This document shows positions 19,915-29,151 of a stretch of 64,000 nucleotides of DNA, in pieces. The position numbers and the translations under genes are program-made. Under the pieces are notes generated by a model, which did no database searches, was not told where the DNA came from, and worked only from the letters and a program-made list of their open reading frames with translations. Source of the DNA: Pseudonocardia sp. CNS-139 (GTDB lineage Bacteria > Actinomycetota > Actinomycetes > Mycobacteriales > Pseudonocardiaceae); contig MKJX01000111.1 of assembly GCA_001942415.1 (NCBI GenBank), positions 160,046 through 224,045 of the forward strand, in the 5' to 3' direction. Every line of letters starts with the position of its first letter. Position 1 is the stretch's first letter.

Positions 19915-19952
19915 CTGCCGGGGTCAGGCCCGGGCCGGCGCGCGCAGCAGGC

Positions 19953-20474
19953 TCAGTAGCGCTCCAGGGCCGCGGCGACGTCGGCGGCCGAGCCGACGAG
20001 CCACGTGGTGCCCGCCCCGCCGGCGCCGTGGCGGCCGGGTGCCGTGTACAGGCACGAGTCGAGCACGTCGCCGCGGGCAGCCAGGTCGAGCAGCCGCTGC
20101 TGCCCGACCGACCCGTTGTGGCTGCCGCGCAGCGGCTCGTGGGCCGAGGCCATCCGCTCGACCTCGGCCTCGGCGTCGCGCCACGCCTCCTCGGTGCTGT
20201 CGCGCACGAGCGTGGTGATCCGCAGTCCGAACTCCAGCGGCGGGTGCTCGCGGCCGAGCCGCCGTTCGAGGTCGCAGGTGCGGTCGGTGGCGACGGTGAA
20301 GGTGTCGGGGCGGCCCCAGCCGGTGCCGATGAGCGCGCCGCCCCAGCCGTGTTCCTCCGCGGCGCGGGCGAGGGTGACGGAGTAGTCGAGGCTGCCCCAG
20401 CCGTCGGTGGTGTCGTCCCCGCGGTGGCCGGGTTGGACGGTGTTGGGGATGTACCAGAGGAACTCACGGCTCAT
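19953..20474 (-). pseudogene. LLM-class (SsuD-like) flavin monooxygenase remnant with internal deletion
   Basis: Remnant of an FMN-dependent alkanesulfonate-monooxygenase-like enzyme. The 63 N-terminal residues (MSREFLWYIPNTVQPGHRG, GRPDTFTVAT) join directly to a segment that belongs about 190 residues into a normal protein (LGREHPPLEFGLRITTLV, then CLYTAPGRHGAGGAGTTWL). Roughly 120-130 residues, including most of the central barrel, are absent. It also stops at AALERY, about 20 residues short. The junction is in frame, giving a 173-residue open frame against about 350 expected. It cannot form the complete barrel. It is either a decayed gene or an assembly collapse. It sits between a hydrolase gene and a TetR gene. 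Confidence 0.8.
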
Positions 20475-20604
20475 GAGGGCGACTCTCCCTCGCCCGCGGC
20501 GGCGAGCGGAAGGGGGAGATCACGAGCCGGGCTGACGTGTTTCCGCTGGTCCGGACAATTTCGAGGGCGTCCCACCCCCTGGTGCACGCTGTGCGGAGAC
20601 GGCG

Positions 20605-21219
20605 TCACTCCGCCTGGCGAGCCGCCTCGACGACCGCGCGGCCGGCTGCCACGAGCGTCTCGGCGCCCGGGGCGGGGTCGGTGCCGAGGTAGCCGGCGAC
20701 CATGGCGCCGTCGCGGAGCATGACCAGCTGGTCCACCGCGGCCGCACGCTCGGTCAGGCCGAGCTCGGCGAGCAGCTCGTCCAGCATCCCGGCGAACCAG
20801 GTCCGGTGCTCGGCGACGGTCTGCCGCACCGGGTGGGCGGGGTCGGGGTACTCCGCCGCGGCGTTGATGAACGGGCAGCCGCGGAAGCCCGCGGTGCAGC
20901 CGGCGTCGACGAGGGACTGCGCGATGGCGACGAGCGTGGCGCCCGGGTCGCCGGCGTGCTCGGCCCGCATCCGGCCGAAGAAGCCGCGCTCCCACTCCGA
21001 CCGGCCGCGCAGGTACGCCACCACGAGGTCGTCCTTGGTGGGGAAGTGCCGGTAGAAGGTGACCTTGCTGACCTCGGCGTCGGCGATGATCCGGTCCGCG
21101 CTGACCGCGCGGATGCCCTCGGCGTAGAACCGCGTGTCCGCCGCGGCGAGGATCCGCGCCCGCACGGGCGGGACGCCCGTGCCCGCTTCGGCCTGCGCCG
21201 TGCTTCCCCTCACCGCCAC
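20605..21219 (-). CDS. TetR/AcrR-family regulator
   Basis: Intact 204-residue TetR repressor. Seen: the helix-turn-helix with RILAAADTRFYAEGIRAVSA and VSKVTFYRHFPTKDDLV, and a C-terminal domain with GCPFINAAAEYP, a motif of the subgroup that controls small detoxification operons. It is divergent from the secreted hydrolase gene. The 24-base inverted repeat at 21295-21318 lies between them, nearer the hydrolase start, so it probably represses hydrolase and Ohr and perhaps itself. The cysteines at GCTAGFRGCPF might sense an oxidant or electrophile; that is speculation prompted by the Ohr neighbour. Confidence 0.9.
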   Translation of the reverse strand: MAVRGSTAQAEAGTGVPPVRARILAAADTRFYAEGIRAVSADRIIADAEVSKVTFYRHFPTKDDLVVAYLRGRSEWERGFFGRMRAEHAGDPGATLVAIAQSLVDAGCTAGFRGCPFINAAAEYPDPAHPVRQTVAEHRTWFAGMLDELLAELGLTERAAAVDQLVMLRDGAMVAGYLGTDPAPGAETLVAAGRAVVEAARQAE

Positions 21220-21294
21220 CTGTCCTCTCCCTTGCTTGCCGTCCGTTCGCGCAGAGGGTAGCCGCCCTTGCGGTCCGGCCGACCCGTGTTAGCT

Positions 21295-21318
21295 TGTAGA
21301 CGTACTAGTTAGTCTACA
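21295..21318. promoter_or_regulatory. TetR operator TGTAGAC-N10-GTCTACA with ACTAGT centre
   Basis: Seven-base perfect arms (21295-21301 and 21312-21318) flank a centre that contains the palindrome ACTAGT (21304-21309). It sits 18 bases upstream of the hydrolase start and 75 bases from the divergent TetR start. This is the best candidate site for that regulator. Confidence 0.7.
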
Positions 21319-21336
21319 TCGCATCGGAAGGAACCC

Positions 21337-22158
21337 ATGAAGATCGGAACTCGGCTCCGGACGCTGGCGGCGGCCGTTCTCGGGGTCGCGGCGCTCGGTC
21401 TCGGCCTGGGCCTCGGGCCCGCCGCCGCGAGCGCGACCCCGGCGACGCCGGACGACCGGGCCGCCCGGCCCACCGTCGTGCTGGTGCACGGCGCCTTCGC
21501 CGACGCGAGCGGATGGGACGGCGTGATCGGCAACCTGCGGCGTGCCGGCTACCCGGTGCTCGCCGTGGCCAACCCGCTGCGCGGCCTCGCGGCGGACTCG
21601 GCCTACCTGCGCAGCGTCGTCGACGCCGTGCCCGGCCCCGTGGTGCTGGTCGGCCACTCCTACGGCGGCGCGCTCATCACCAACGCCGCGACCGGCGCCC
21701 CGAACGTCCGGGCGCTCGTCTACGTGGCCGCGTTCGCCCCGGACCGGGGCGAGACCCTCAACCAGTTCTCGGCGCGGTACCCGAGCCAGGTCAACCCGGA
21801 GAACCTCGTGGTGCACCCGTACCCGGGCGGCGCCGAGGCGAGCATCAACCCCGCACGGTTCCACGAGATCTTCGCCGCCGACCTCTCCCGGTCGGACGCC
21901 GCGAACATGGCCGCCCGCCAGCGCCCCGTCGCCGTGGCGTCGTTCGACGAGCCGACCGGCGAGCCGGCGTGGAAGACCGTGCCGAGCTGGTACGTGCGGT
22001 ACAGCCAGGACCGGGCGCTGTCCACGGACGCGCAGCGCTTCTTCGCCGACCGCATCGGCGCGCACACCGTCGAGATCCGCGCCTCGCACGCCGGGTTCGT
22101 CTCGCAGGCCGACCGCACCGCACAGGTGATCGAGTCCGCCGCCCGGGCCACCCGCTGA
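21337..22158 (+). CDS. Secreted alpha/beta hydrolase
   Basis: Intact 273-residue hydrolase with a Sec-type signal peptide (MKIGTRLRT, a long Ala/Leu/Gly stretch, cleavage near ASATPA around residue 33). Seen: VVLVHGAFADASGW, nucleophile elbow GHSYGG near residue 107, and a histidine in RASHAGFV near 252. It closely resembles the intracellular hydrolase at 6.95 kb in GHSYGGALITN and VYVAAFAPD. It is encoded first in a pair with ohr, 32 bases apart, behind the TGTAGAC operator. The substrate is an unknown ester or amide outside the cell. Confidence 0.88.
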   Translation: MKIGTRLRTLAAAVLGVAALGLGLGLGPAAASATPATPDDRAARPTVVLVHGAFADASGWDGVIGNLRRAGYPVLAVANPLRGLAADSAYLRSVVDAVPGPVVLVGHSYGGALITNAATGAPNVRALVYVAAFAPDRGETLNQFSARYPSQVNPENLVVHPYPGGAEASINPARFHEIFAADLSRSDAANMAARQRPVAVASFDEPTGEPAWKTVPSWYVRYSQDRALSTDAQRFFADRIGAHTVEIRASHAGFVSQADRTAQVIESAARATR

Positions 22159-22190
22159 CCGCCGACAACCGGCAGGAACAGGAGAAGACC

Positions 22191-22619
22191 ATGTCCGACA
22201 CCCTCTACACCGGCATCGCGACGTCCACCGGCGACGGCCGGGCGGGCGGCCGGGCCGCGACCAGCGACGGCCTGCTCGACGTCACCCTCGCCATCCCGAA
22301 GGAGATGGGCGGCCCGGGCGGCGCGACCAACCCGGAGCAGCTCTTCGCCGCGGGATGGGCCTCGTGCTTCCACTCGGCGGTCAAGCTGATCGCCGCGCAG
22401 CGGAAGCTGGACGTCGGCGACTCCGCCGTCGTCGCCGAGGTCAGCGTGCACCCGACGGCCGAGGGCGGCTTCGCGCTCAGCGCGGCCCTGCACGTCGAGC
22501 TGGGCGGGCTGGACCAGGCCGTGGCCGACGACCTCGTGCAGGCGGCGCACGCGGTGTGCCCCTACTCCAACGCCACCCGCGGCAACGTCCCGGTGACCGT
22601 GGACGCGACGGTCGCCTGA
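22191..22619 (+). CDS. ohr: Organic hydroperoxide resistance protein
   Basis: Intact 142-residue OsmC/Ohr peroxidase that reduces organic hydroperoxides with a cysteine pair. Seen: LYTGIATSTGDGR at the N-terminus, NPEQLFAAGWASCFHSAV with the peroxidatic cysteine near residue 60, and HAVCPYSNATRGN with the resolving cysteine near 124, the Ohr rather than OsmC pattern. GGAGAAG precedes the start. It is co-transcribed with the secreted hydrolase and followed by a strong hairpin. Usual Ohr genes are under the MarR protein OhrR; here the nearest regulator is TetR type. Confidence 0.93.
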   Translation: MSDTLYTGIATSTGDGRAGGRAATSDGLLDVTLAIPKEMGGPGGATNPEQLFAAGWASCFHSAVKLIAAQRKLDVGDSAVVAEVSVHPTAEGGFALSAALHVELGGLDQAVADDLVQAAHAVCPYSNATRGNVPVTVDATVA

Positions 22620-22624
22620 CCGCC

Positions 22625-22665
22625 GAGACCGGGACGCGGCTCCCAGGTGCCGCCGTCCCGGTCTC
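22625..22665 (+). terminator. Strong hairpin after ohr
   Basis: GAGACCGGGACG (22625-22636) pairs perfectly with CGTCCCGGTCTC (22654-22665). Within the loop CGGC and GCCG can also pair. No T-run follows. It separates the hydrolase-ohr unit from the GMC oxidoreductase gene. Confidence 0.8.
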
Positions 22666-22759
22666 CGCGCCGGATCACTCACCGTCTATCCGGTGTCGAT
22701 CCCGCGCCTTTTGGATTGTCGTGCATCCATTTCCGGCTGCTGAGGGAGTTGTGGAGAAC

Positions 22760-24294
22760 ATGGGCAGGGCCGAACGAGGCTTCGACTACGTCGTGGTCGG
22801 GGCCGGAAGCGCCGGATGCGTCATCGCGCGGCGGCTGCTGGAGACGACGGACGCGACCGTTCTGGTGCTGGAGGCGGGCGGATCGCCGGACGGCATCGAG
22901 TCGATCGGCAACCCGACGCGGTGGGTCGAGAACTTCGCGGCCCGGCACGACTGGAGCTACGGGTACACCCCGACCCCGCACACGCTGAACCGTCCCCAGT
23001 TCCTGTCGCGGGGAAAGGTGCTCGGCGGCTCCGGGAGCACGAACGCGCTCGTCTGGTCCCGCGGGCACCGGGCCGACTTCGACGGCTGGGCGGCGCTCGG
23101 GAACGCCGGCTGGGACTACGACTCGGTGCTGCCGTACTTCAAGCGCTCCGAGGACTGGGAGGACGGGGCGTCGGAGCACCACGGCGCGGGCGGGCCGGTC
23201 CACGTGCAGCGGGCGACCGACCTGCACCCGGTGGCGGCGGCGTTCGTCGACTCGGGGATGTCGTACGGGATGCCCTACCTCGACGACATCAACGTGCCCG
23301 AGCCCGAGGGCGTCGGGCCGGTCAGCACCACGTCCGCGACGGCGTCCGGTCGAGCACCTGGACCGGCTACCTGGAGCCGGTGCGCGACCACCAGCGGCTG
23401 ACCCTGCTCACCGGGGTCCAGGTCGTCGGCCTGACGCTCTCCGGGTTCCGCTGCACGGGCGTCGAGTACGTGCAGGACGGCGAGGTCGTCGCGGTGACCG
23501 CCGCGAAGGAGGTGGTGCTCACCGCGGGCGCGGTCGACACGCCCCGGCTGCTCATGCTCTCCGGGATCGGCGACGCGGAGCACCTGCGGCAGGTCGGCGT
23601 CGACGTCGTGCACGACCTGCCCGGGGTGGGCGGCAACCTGTACGAGCACGTGATCCTCAGCGGGCTGTGCTTCGCCCCGGCCGAACCGCTGCCGCCGCCG
23701 AACAACAACCTGGAGGGCGCCGTCGCGTTCTGGCGCAGCGACGCCGGCCTCGCGACGCCGGACCTGGTGTTCGTCGCGGTCCAGATCCCGCTGGTCTCCC
23801 CGGAGGTCGGCGCCGCGTACCCGCCGCCGGCCGGCGGGTTCACCCTCGCGCCCGCGCTGGGCGGCGTGCGCAGCTCGGGGCGCCTCGCGCTGACCGGGCC
23901 GGCGCCGGACGCGCCGCTGGACATCCAGCCGAACATGCTGGCCGACCCGGCCGACGTCGAGGCCCTGGTGCGCGCGGTCGAGATCGGGTTCGACCTCGCC
24001 GGGCAGCCCGGGTTCTCGAAGCTGATCGGGTCGTGGGCCGCGCCGCCCCGCCGGCTCGACCGCGTGGCCGTCGAGGAGTTCGTGCGCCTCTCGGCGACGC
24101 CGTTCATGCACCCCGTCGGCACGTGCGCGATGGGGACGGGCCCGGCGGCGGTCGTCGACGGCGACCTGCGCGTGCACGGCGTGGACGGGCTGCGCATCGC
24201 CGACGCCTCGGTCATGCCGACCACCACGTCCGGCTTCACGCACGCCGCGACGGTGATGATCGCCGAGCGGGCGGCCGAGCTGCTGGTCGGCTGA
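22760..24294 (+). CDS. GMC-family (choline dehydrogenase-like) FAD oxidoreductase, one apparent frameshift
   Basis: Flavoprotein of about 511 residues that oxidises alcohols. Seen: FAD fold DYVVVGAGSAGCVIARRL at the N-terminus, GKVLGGSGSTNALVW near residue 90 (GMC signature 1), and GAVDTPRLLMLSGIG near 260 (signature 2). The C-terminal catalytic region includes HPVGTCAMG and ADASVMPTTTSGF, with the active-site histidine. The break near 23335 fits one lost A (VSTN then VRDGVRSST). GTG at 22751 is an alternative start; ATG 22760 follows GTGGAGAAC. It is flanked by hairpins on both sides, so it is probably its own transcript. Substrate unknown. Confidence 0.88.
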
Positions 24295-24310
24295 CCCCGC
24301 CGGGCCGGAG

Positions 24311-24340
24311 GTGCGGGTGCCTCCTCAGGGGCGCCCGCAC
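24311..24340 (+). terminator. Hairpin after the GMC oxidoreductase gene
   Basis: GTGCGGGTGCC (24311-24321) pairs with GGCGCCCGCAC (24330-24340) with a single mismatch and is followed by TTT. Confidence 0.7.
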
Positions 24341-24355
24341 TTTCCGCAATGGGCT

Positions 24356-24368
24356 CGTACATCGTACG
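24356..24368. promoter_or_regulatory. CGTAC-ATC-GTACG operator (site A)
   Basis: A 5-3-5 palindrome 46 bases upstream of the flavin reductase-like gene. It has the same architecture as the boxes at 31085, 31172 and 35074. A second overlapping palindrome, CGTAC-G-GTACG, occupies 24363-24373. Confidence 0.65.
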
Positions 24369-24414
24369 GTACGGTATGTCCATTGCTGTCCGTCCGGCGG
24401 ATCGGAGACGTGGA

Positions 24415-25125
24415 ATGATCATCGACAGATCGGCGCTGGACGCCACGGCCGCGTTCAAGCTCCTGATCGGAAGCATTCTGCCCAGGCCCATCGCCTGGGT
24501 CAGCACGCTTTCCGCCGAGGGCGTGGCGAACCTCGCTCCGGTCTCGTTCTTCACCGGCGCCGGGCGCAAGCCGCCGATGGTGTCGCTCGCGTTGCAGCCC
24601 TGTTCGGACGGCGAGCTCATGGACACGTTCGTCAACATCCGGGACACCGGCGAGTTCGTCGTCAACGTCGCGACGCTGCCGCAGGCCCACCAGATGCACC
24701 AGTCGGCGGCGGAGTTCCCGCCCGGCGTCGACGAGTTCGAGGCGGTCGGCCTGGAGAAGGCCGCCTGCGAGGTGGTGCGGGCGCCGCGGATCGCGGGCGC
24801 GCCGATCTCGCTCGAATGCCGGCTCGAACGCGTCGTCCCGATCTCCGACCTCGACGACCACATCGTGTTCGGGGTGGTCGAGCGGTTCCACATCCGCGAC
24901 GACCTCTACATGGAGCGGGGCCGGATCGACACCGCCGCGCTCGCCCCGATCGGCCGCCTCGCGGCGGAGTACACGCTGGTCGAGAACGTCTTCGTCACGC
25001 CGCTCGACGACGACGTGCTCGCCGGGCGCGCGGGGCGCCGGATGCAGCGCCTCGACGGGCTCCCCACGGAGTACTCGCCGATGACCTCCACCGCCTACGT
25101 GCCGTCGCGCCCGGTCGCGGGCTGA
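24415..25125 (+). CDS. Flavin reductase-like (DIM6/NTAB) FMN-binding protein
   Basis: Intact 236-residue protein of the flavin reductase-like split-barrel family. Seen: LPRPIAWVSTLSAEGVANLAP near the N-terminus (PRPIAWVST is the FMN-binding signature), DTGEFVVNVAT near residue 80, and HIVFGVVERFHI. Members reduce flavin for monooxygenases or are FMN-dependent oxidoreductases. GGAGACG-TGGA precedes ATG 24415. Its promoter has the GTAC-type palindrome shared with the catabolic operons to the right, so it may supply reduced flavin to the LLM-type enzyme at 37.2 kb; that link is inference. Confidence 0.87.
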   Translation: MIIDRSALDATAAFKLLIGSILPRPIAWVSTLSAEGVANLAPVSFFTGAGRKPPMVSLALQPCSDGELMDTFVNIRDTGEFVVNVATLPQAHQMHQSAAEFPPGVDEFEAVGLEKAACEVVRAPRIAGAPISLECRLERVVPISDLDDHIVFGVVERFHIRDDLYMERGRIDTAALAPIGRLAAEYTLVENVFVTPLDDDVLAGRAGRRMQRLDGLPTEYSPMTSTAYVPSRPVAG

Positions 25126-25135
25126 ACGCACGAAC

Positions 25136-25168
25136 GGCGCGGGCCCGGGGTGCGCCCGGGCCCGCGCC
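25136..25168. terminator. Strong two-way terminator
   Basis: GGCGCGGGCCCGGG (25136-25149) and CCCGGGCCCGCGCC (25155-25168) form a perfect 14-bp stem with a 5-base loop, between the convergent flavin reductase and permease genes. Confidence 0.85.
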
Positions 25169-25182
25169 GGTCGGTCGGTCGG

Positions 25183-25991
25183 TCAGGCGTGCTTGGCCCA
25201 GTGCAGCATGCGGTTCTCGGCCGCCGTGTAGAGCACGTTGAGCAGGTTGCCGAGCACACCGAGCACGATCACCGCGGTGAACATCGCCGGGATGTCGAGC
25301 ATCTGCTGGTGCGCGGAGAGATAGAAGCCGAGCCCGTTCTGGCCCCCCACCAGCTCCGACACCACGGTCATGATCAGGGCGATCGGGAGCGCGACCCGCA
25401 GGCCCGCCGAGATCATCGGGAGCGCCGAGGGCAGCACGACCCGGCGGGCGATCGCGATCCGGGACAGGCCGAACATCCGGGCCGTGTCGATGCGTTCGGG
25501 ACGCACGGACCGGGCGCCCGCGGTCGCGTTGACCAGCACCGGGAACACCACGCCGAGCACGATCACCGCGATCCGCATGCTGTCGCCCAGACCCAGCACG
25601 AACACCGCCACCGGCAGGATCGCCACGGCCGGGAGGGCGCGCAGGAACTCCAGGGTCGGGCGGAGGTACTCGGCGAGCGTCCGCGACATGCCGATCGCGA
25701 GGCCGAGCACGATCCCGATCACCGACGCGGCGACGAAGCCGACGGCGAACCGGGCGAGGCTCGGCAGCAGGTCGTGCAGCACGACGTCCGGGAACCACTC
25801 CTGCGCGAACCGGTCGAGCACCGTGAGAGCGGCGGGAGGTAGACGCTGCCGCCGAACCGCCCGGCCAGCTCCCAGAGCCCCAGGAGCAGGACCGGCAGGA
25901 CGGCGGACACCCAACCGGGCACCGCGACGCGCCGCGGGGGGGCCGGTGGGGCACGGCTCCGGCGCGCGGCGGCGGGGGCGGTGGCGGCCAT
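25183..25991 (-). CDS. ABC transporter permease, SsuC/TauC type (second), one apparent frameshift
   Basis: Membrane permease of about 270 residues. Seen: a first helix VLPVLLLGLWELAGRFGG, then after a lost base near 25830 the segments FAVGFVAASVIGIVLGLAIG and FLRALPAVAILPVAVFVLGLG. The ATPase-docking EAA loop reads FGLSRIAIARRVVLPSALP. It is the last gene of the five-gene minus-strand operon and overlaps the preceding permease in an ATGA. Two different permeases in one operon suggest a heterodimeric channel rather than the homodimer usual for this family. Confidence 0.87.
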
Positions 25992-26809
25992 CAGTGGTCC
26001 TCTCCGTGGCGGTTCCAGAACAGCAGCCGCCGCTCCAGGGCCTGCACGCCCAGGGCGACCAGGTAGCCGAGCACGCCGACGACGAGCACCCCGGCGTACA
26101 TCTCGGGCACGCGGATCGCGCCCTGCATGAACGAGATGAAGTAGCCGACGCCGCCTGCGGCGGTGAGCAGCTCGACGGTGATCACGAGGATCAGCGCGAT
26201 CGCCGACGCGACCCGGATCCCGGTGAGCACACCCGGGAGCGCGTTGGGCAGTACGACCCGGCGCATCACGTCGAGCCTGGTCAGCCCGAACGTGCGCGCG
26301 CTGTCGATGGAGACCGGGTTGCAGTCGCGCACGCCGTAGTAGGTGTTGAAGACGACCGGCCAGAGCGCCGCGTACGCGGCAGCGGCGATGGTGGTGGTCG
26401 GCCCGACGCCGAACAGCAGGATCGCGAACGGCACCAGCGACACCGACGGCAGCGGGCGCAGGAACTCGATCACCCAGCGGAACGTCGCGTAGACCCGGTC
26501 GGAGCTGCCGAGCAGCAGCCCGAGCACCACCCCCGCGGCGCTCGCGATCGCGAGGCCCGCGGCGACGCTGCCGATCGTGCTGAGCAGCGCGGTGACCAGG
26601 GTGCCGTCGGCGAACCGGTCCACCAGCGCGACGGCGATCCGGCTCGGCGGCGGGAGGAACCGGGAGCCCACCGCGGTGGTGACGATCTCCAGCGCGAGCA
26701 CCAGCCCGACGACGAACGCCGCGCCGCGCACGTTGACCCGGCGCCTCCTCCTCGTGGGCTGCCGCCCGACTGCGGTGCCGGCGGTGCCGGCCGGTGCGGA
26801 GACGGTCAT
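25991..26809 (-). CDS. ABC transporter permease, SsuC/TauC type (first)
   Basis: Intact 272-residue permease. Seen: an N-terminal helix GAAFVVGLVLALEIVTTAV, further helices LAIASAAGVVLGLLLG and LPSVSLVPFAILLFGVG, and the EAA loop FGLTRLDVMRRVVLPNALPG. The start ATG 26809 overlaps the stop of the molybdoenzyme gene upstream. Importers of this class carry sulfonates, taurine, nitrate, aromatic acids or pyrimidine-like compounds; the sequence does not tell which. Confidence 0.9.
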   Translation of the reverse strand: MTVSAPAGTAGTAVGRQPTRRRRRVNVRGAAFVVGLVLALEIVTTAVGSRFLPPPSRIAVALVDRFADGTLVTALLSTIGSVAAGLAIASAAGVVLGLLLGSSDRVYATFRWVIEFLRPLPSVSLVPFAILLFGVGPTTTIAAAAYAALWPVVFNTYYGVRDCNPVSIDSARTFGLTRLDVMRRVVLPNALPGVLTGIRVASAIALILVITVELLTAAGGVGYFISFMQGAIRVPEMYAGVLVVGVLGYLVALGVQALERRLLFWNRHGEDH

Positions 26810-29113
26810 GGCGGCCCCTCGGGGTTGGTGGCGGTCAGGTCGGCCCGGCTGCGCGGGCAGGTGGGCGGGGCGGAGAACACCGTCACCGCGGGCGGGTCGC
26901 CGTCGAACCGCTCGACGTCGACGCGGGTGGTCTGGGCGCTCGTGCCCTGCGCCAGCCCGGACGTCGGCGCGTCCCGGGTCAGCACGTTGGGGTTGCCGTG
27001 CACCTCCAGCCCGCCGGGGCCGCTGGGGTCGAACCACGCGCCCGTCGCGAGCTGCGCGACCCCGGCGCGGAGGTCGTCGGTGAGCACGGCCCCGGCGAGG
27101 CACGCGCGCGGTCGTTGAACACCCGCACGAGGTCGCCGTCGGCGACGAACACCCGCACGAGGTCGCCGTCGGCGACGCCGCGCCGCTGCGCGTCGCCCCG
27201 GTTGAGCACGACGGGCTCCCGGCGGGCGACCTTGGCGGCCCGGCTGTGCGCGCCGTTGTCGAGCTGGCCGTGCAGCCGGTGCGCCGGCTGCGGCGTGAGC
27301 AGCTGGATCGGGTGGTCGCCGTCGTCGGGTTCCAGGAAGGTCGGGTGCGGCGGGCAGTCGGGGTGGCCGAACCCGGCGATCCGTTCGGACACGATCTCCA
27401 CCCGGCCCGACGCGTCCGGAGCGGGCGGGCGGGGAGCGCGACCGGCCGGCCCGCCGCCCAGAACTCGGCGAACGCGGGCAGCGCCGCGCCCTGCTCGGCG
27501 TACGCGGCCCGGGTCTCCTCGTAGAGCCGCTCGACCCACTCCGCCTCGCCGAGCCCCTCGGTGAAGTCCTTCTCGCAGCCCAGCCGGGCCGCGATCCGGC
27601 GGAACACCTCGAAGTCCGACGCACGCCGGCGGGCGGCTCGGCGCCCTTGCGCATCGGGAGCAGCCACGGCTCGCCGAGACCGGCCGCGATGTCGTCGCGC
27701 TCGATCGGCAGCGCGCTGGGGAGGACGAGGTCGGCGTGCCGGGCCAGCGCGTTCCACCAGGCTCGTGCACGATGACGGTCTCGGGCCGCTGCCACGCCTC
27801 GACCAGCCGGTTCAGGTCCTGGTGGTGGTGGAACGGGTTGCCGCCGCACCAGTGCACGAGCCGGACGTCCGGGTAGGTGTGCCGCGCGCCGTCGTAGTCG
27901 AACGCGGCGCCCGGGTGCAGCAGCATGTCGGCGATGCGGGCGACCGGGATGAGTCCCGCACCGGGTTGCGCGGGCGCCCGAACGACGCGACCTGGCCGAG
28001 CCGCCGCGGCGAGCCCGCCTGGTTGGTGCTGCCGTAGCCGCTGCCGAACCCGCCGCCGGGACGCCCGAGCGACCCGGTGACGGCCGCCAGCACGACGCCC
28101 ATCCAGATGGTCTGCTCGCCGAACCGGGCCCGCTGCAGGGACCAGCTCACCATCACCATCGTGCGGCGGGTGGCCATCCGCACGGCCAGCGCGACGATGT
28201 CGTCCGCGGGGATGCCGGTGACCGCGGCGGCCCAGGCCGGCGTCTTCGGGACGCCGTCCGCGTCGCCGTGCAGGTACCCGGCGAAGGCGTCCCAGCCGGT
28301 GCAGCAGCGGCGCAGGAAGTCCTCGTCGTGCAGGTCGCGCGCCACGATCTCGTGGGCGATGCCGAGCATCAGCGCGACGTCCGTGCCGGGCCGGACCGGC
28401 AGCCACTGCGCGTCCAGCTCGGGCTGCACGTCGGTGCGCAACGGGCTGACGTTGACGAACTCGACGCCGGCCGCCCGGCACGCCCGCTGCTCCGACACGG
28501 ACGTGTGCCGGAGCACGCCACCGGGGTTGACCTGCGTGTTCTTGGGCGGCAGGCCGCCGAACGCGACGACCAGCTCCCCGTCGGCCGCGATGTCGGCCCA
28601 GGTGGGCATCAGCTCCACGTAGTGGCCGTAGGAGTGGCCGAGCACGTGCGGGAGGATGATGTTCAGCGCGGCGAAGCTGTAGTTGTTGTGCGAGGCCGTG
28701 TAGCCGCCCGCGACGGTCAGGAACCGGTGGATCTGGCTCTGCGGGTGGTGGAACCGGCCTGCCGAGCCCCAGCCGTACGACCCTCCGAAGATCGCCGCGT
28801 TGCCGTGCTCGGTGCGCACCCGGTCGATCTCGTCCGCGGCCAGGTCGAGTGCCTCGTCCCAGTCCAGCGGGACGAACGGCGGCTCGCCGCGGCGGCCGGG
28901 GTCGGTGCCGCGGCCGCGCGCCCGCAGCCAGCCGAGCCGGGCCATCGGCTGCCGGATCCGGGCGTCGTCGTCGAGCGTGGACAGGACGCCGTCGGCGATG
29001 GGGGACGGGGCCGCGTCGAGCGGGTGCGGGACCAGCTCGACGGCGCGGTCGCCCGAGACGTGCGCGAGCGAGCTGCCCCAGTGCGCGACCGTGGGGACGA
29101 TCCGGTCGACCAT
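26806..29113 (-). CDS. Molybdopterin oxidoreductase, TorA/BisC (TMAO/biotin sulfoxide reductase) type, frameshifts
   Basis: Bis-MGD molybdoenzyme of about 770 residues. Seen: HWGSSLAHVSGDR at the N-terminus, YGWGSAGRFHHPQSQIHRF near residue 105, and GGYTASHNNYSFAALNIILP with the serine that would ligate molybdenum (NYS). Also seen are VVAFGGLPPKNTQVNPGG, LVHWCGGNPFHHHQDLNR, ERDDIAAG and a C-terminal cap domain. No Fe-S cysteine motif and no Tat signal are visible, so it is probably cytoplasmic like BisC. Five frame breaks (near 27970, 27770, 27640, 27425 and 27105) all fit single lost bases, and a 30-base tandem duplication adds ten residues at 27117-27176. Encoded between the binding protein and the permeases, it may reduce an imported N-oxide or sulfoxide. 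Confidence 0.85.
27117..27176 (-). repeat. 30-base tandem duplication in the molybdoenzyme gene
   Basis: Two identical adjacent 30-base units (27117-27146, 27147-27176). They encode VADGDLVRVF twice, in frame. Relatives are expected to have one copy. Probably an artefact or a recent slippage event. Confidence 0.85.
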
Positions 29114-29151
29114 GGTCTGCCTCCTGGACGTGTCCGGCCCGGACCGGGGCA

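Noticed and set aside
20475..20604. Possible small gene or RNA in the 130-base gap between the LLM remnant and the TetR gene
   Set aside because: No start with ribosome site, no convincing hairpin and no coding signal were seen.
25169..25184. GGTC tetranucleotide repeated about four times after the terminator
   Set aside because: Too short and too close to a strong hairpin to argue for a separate role.
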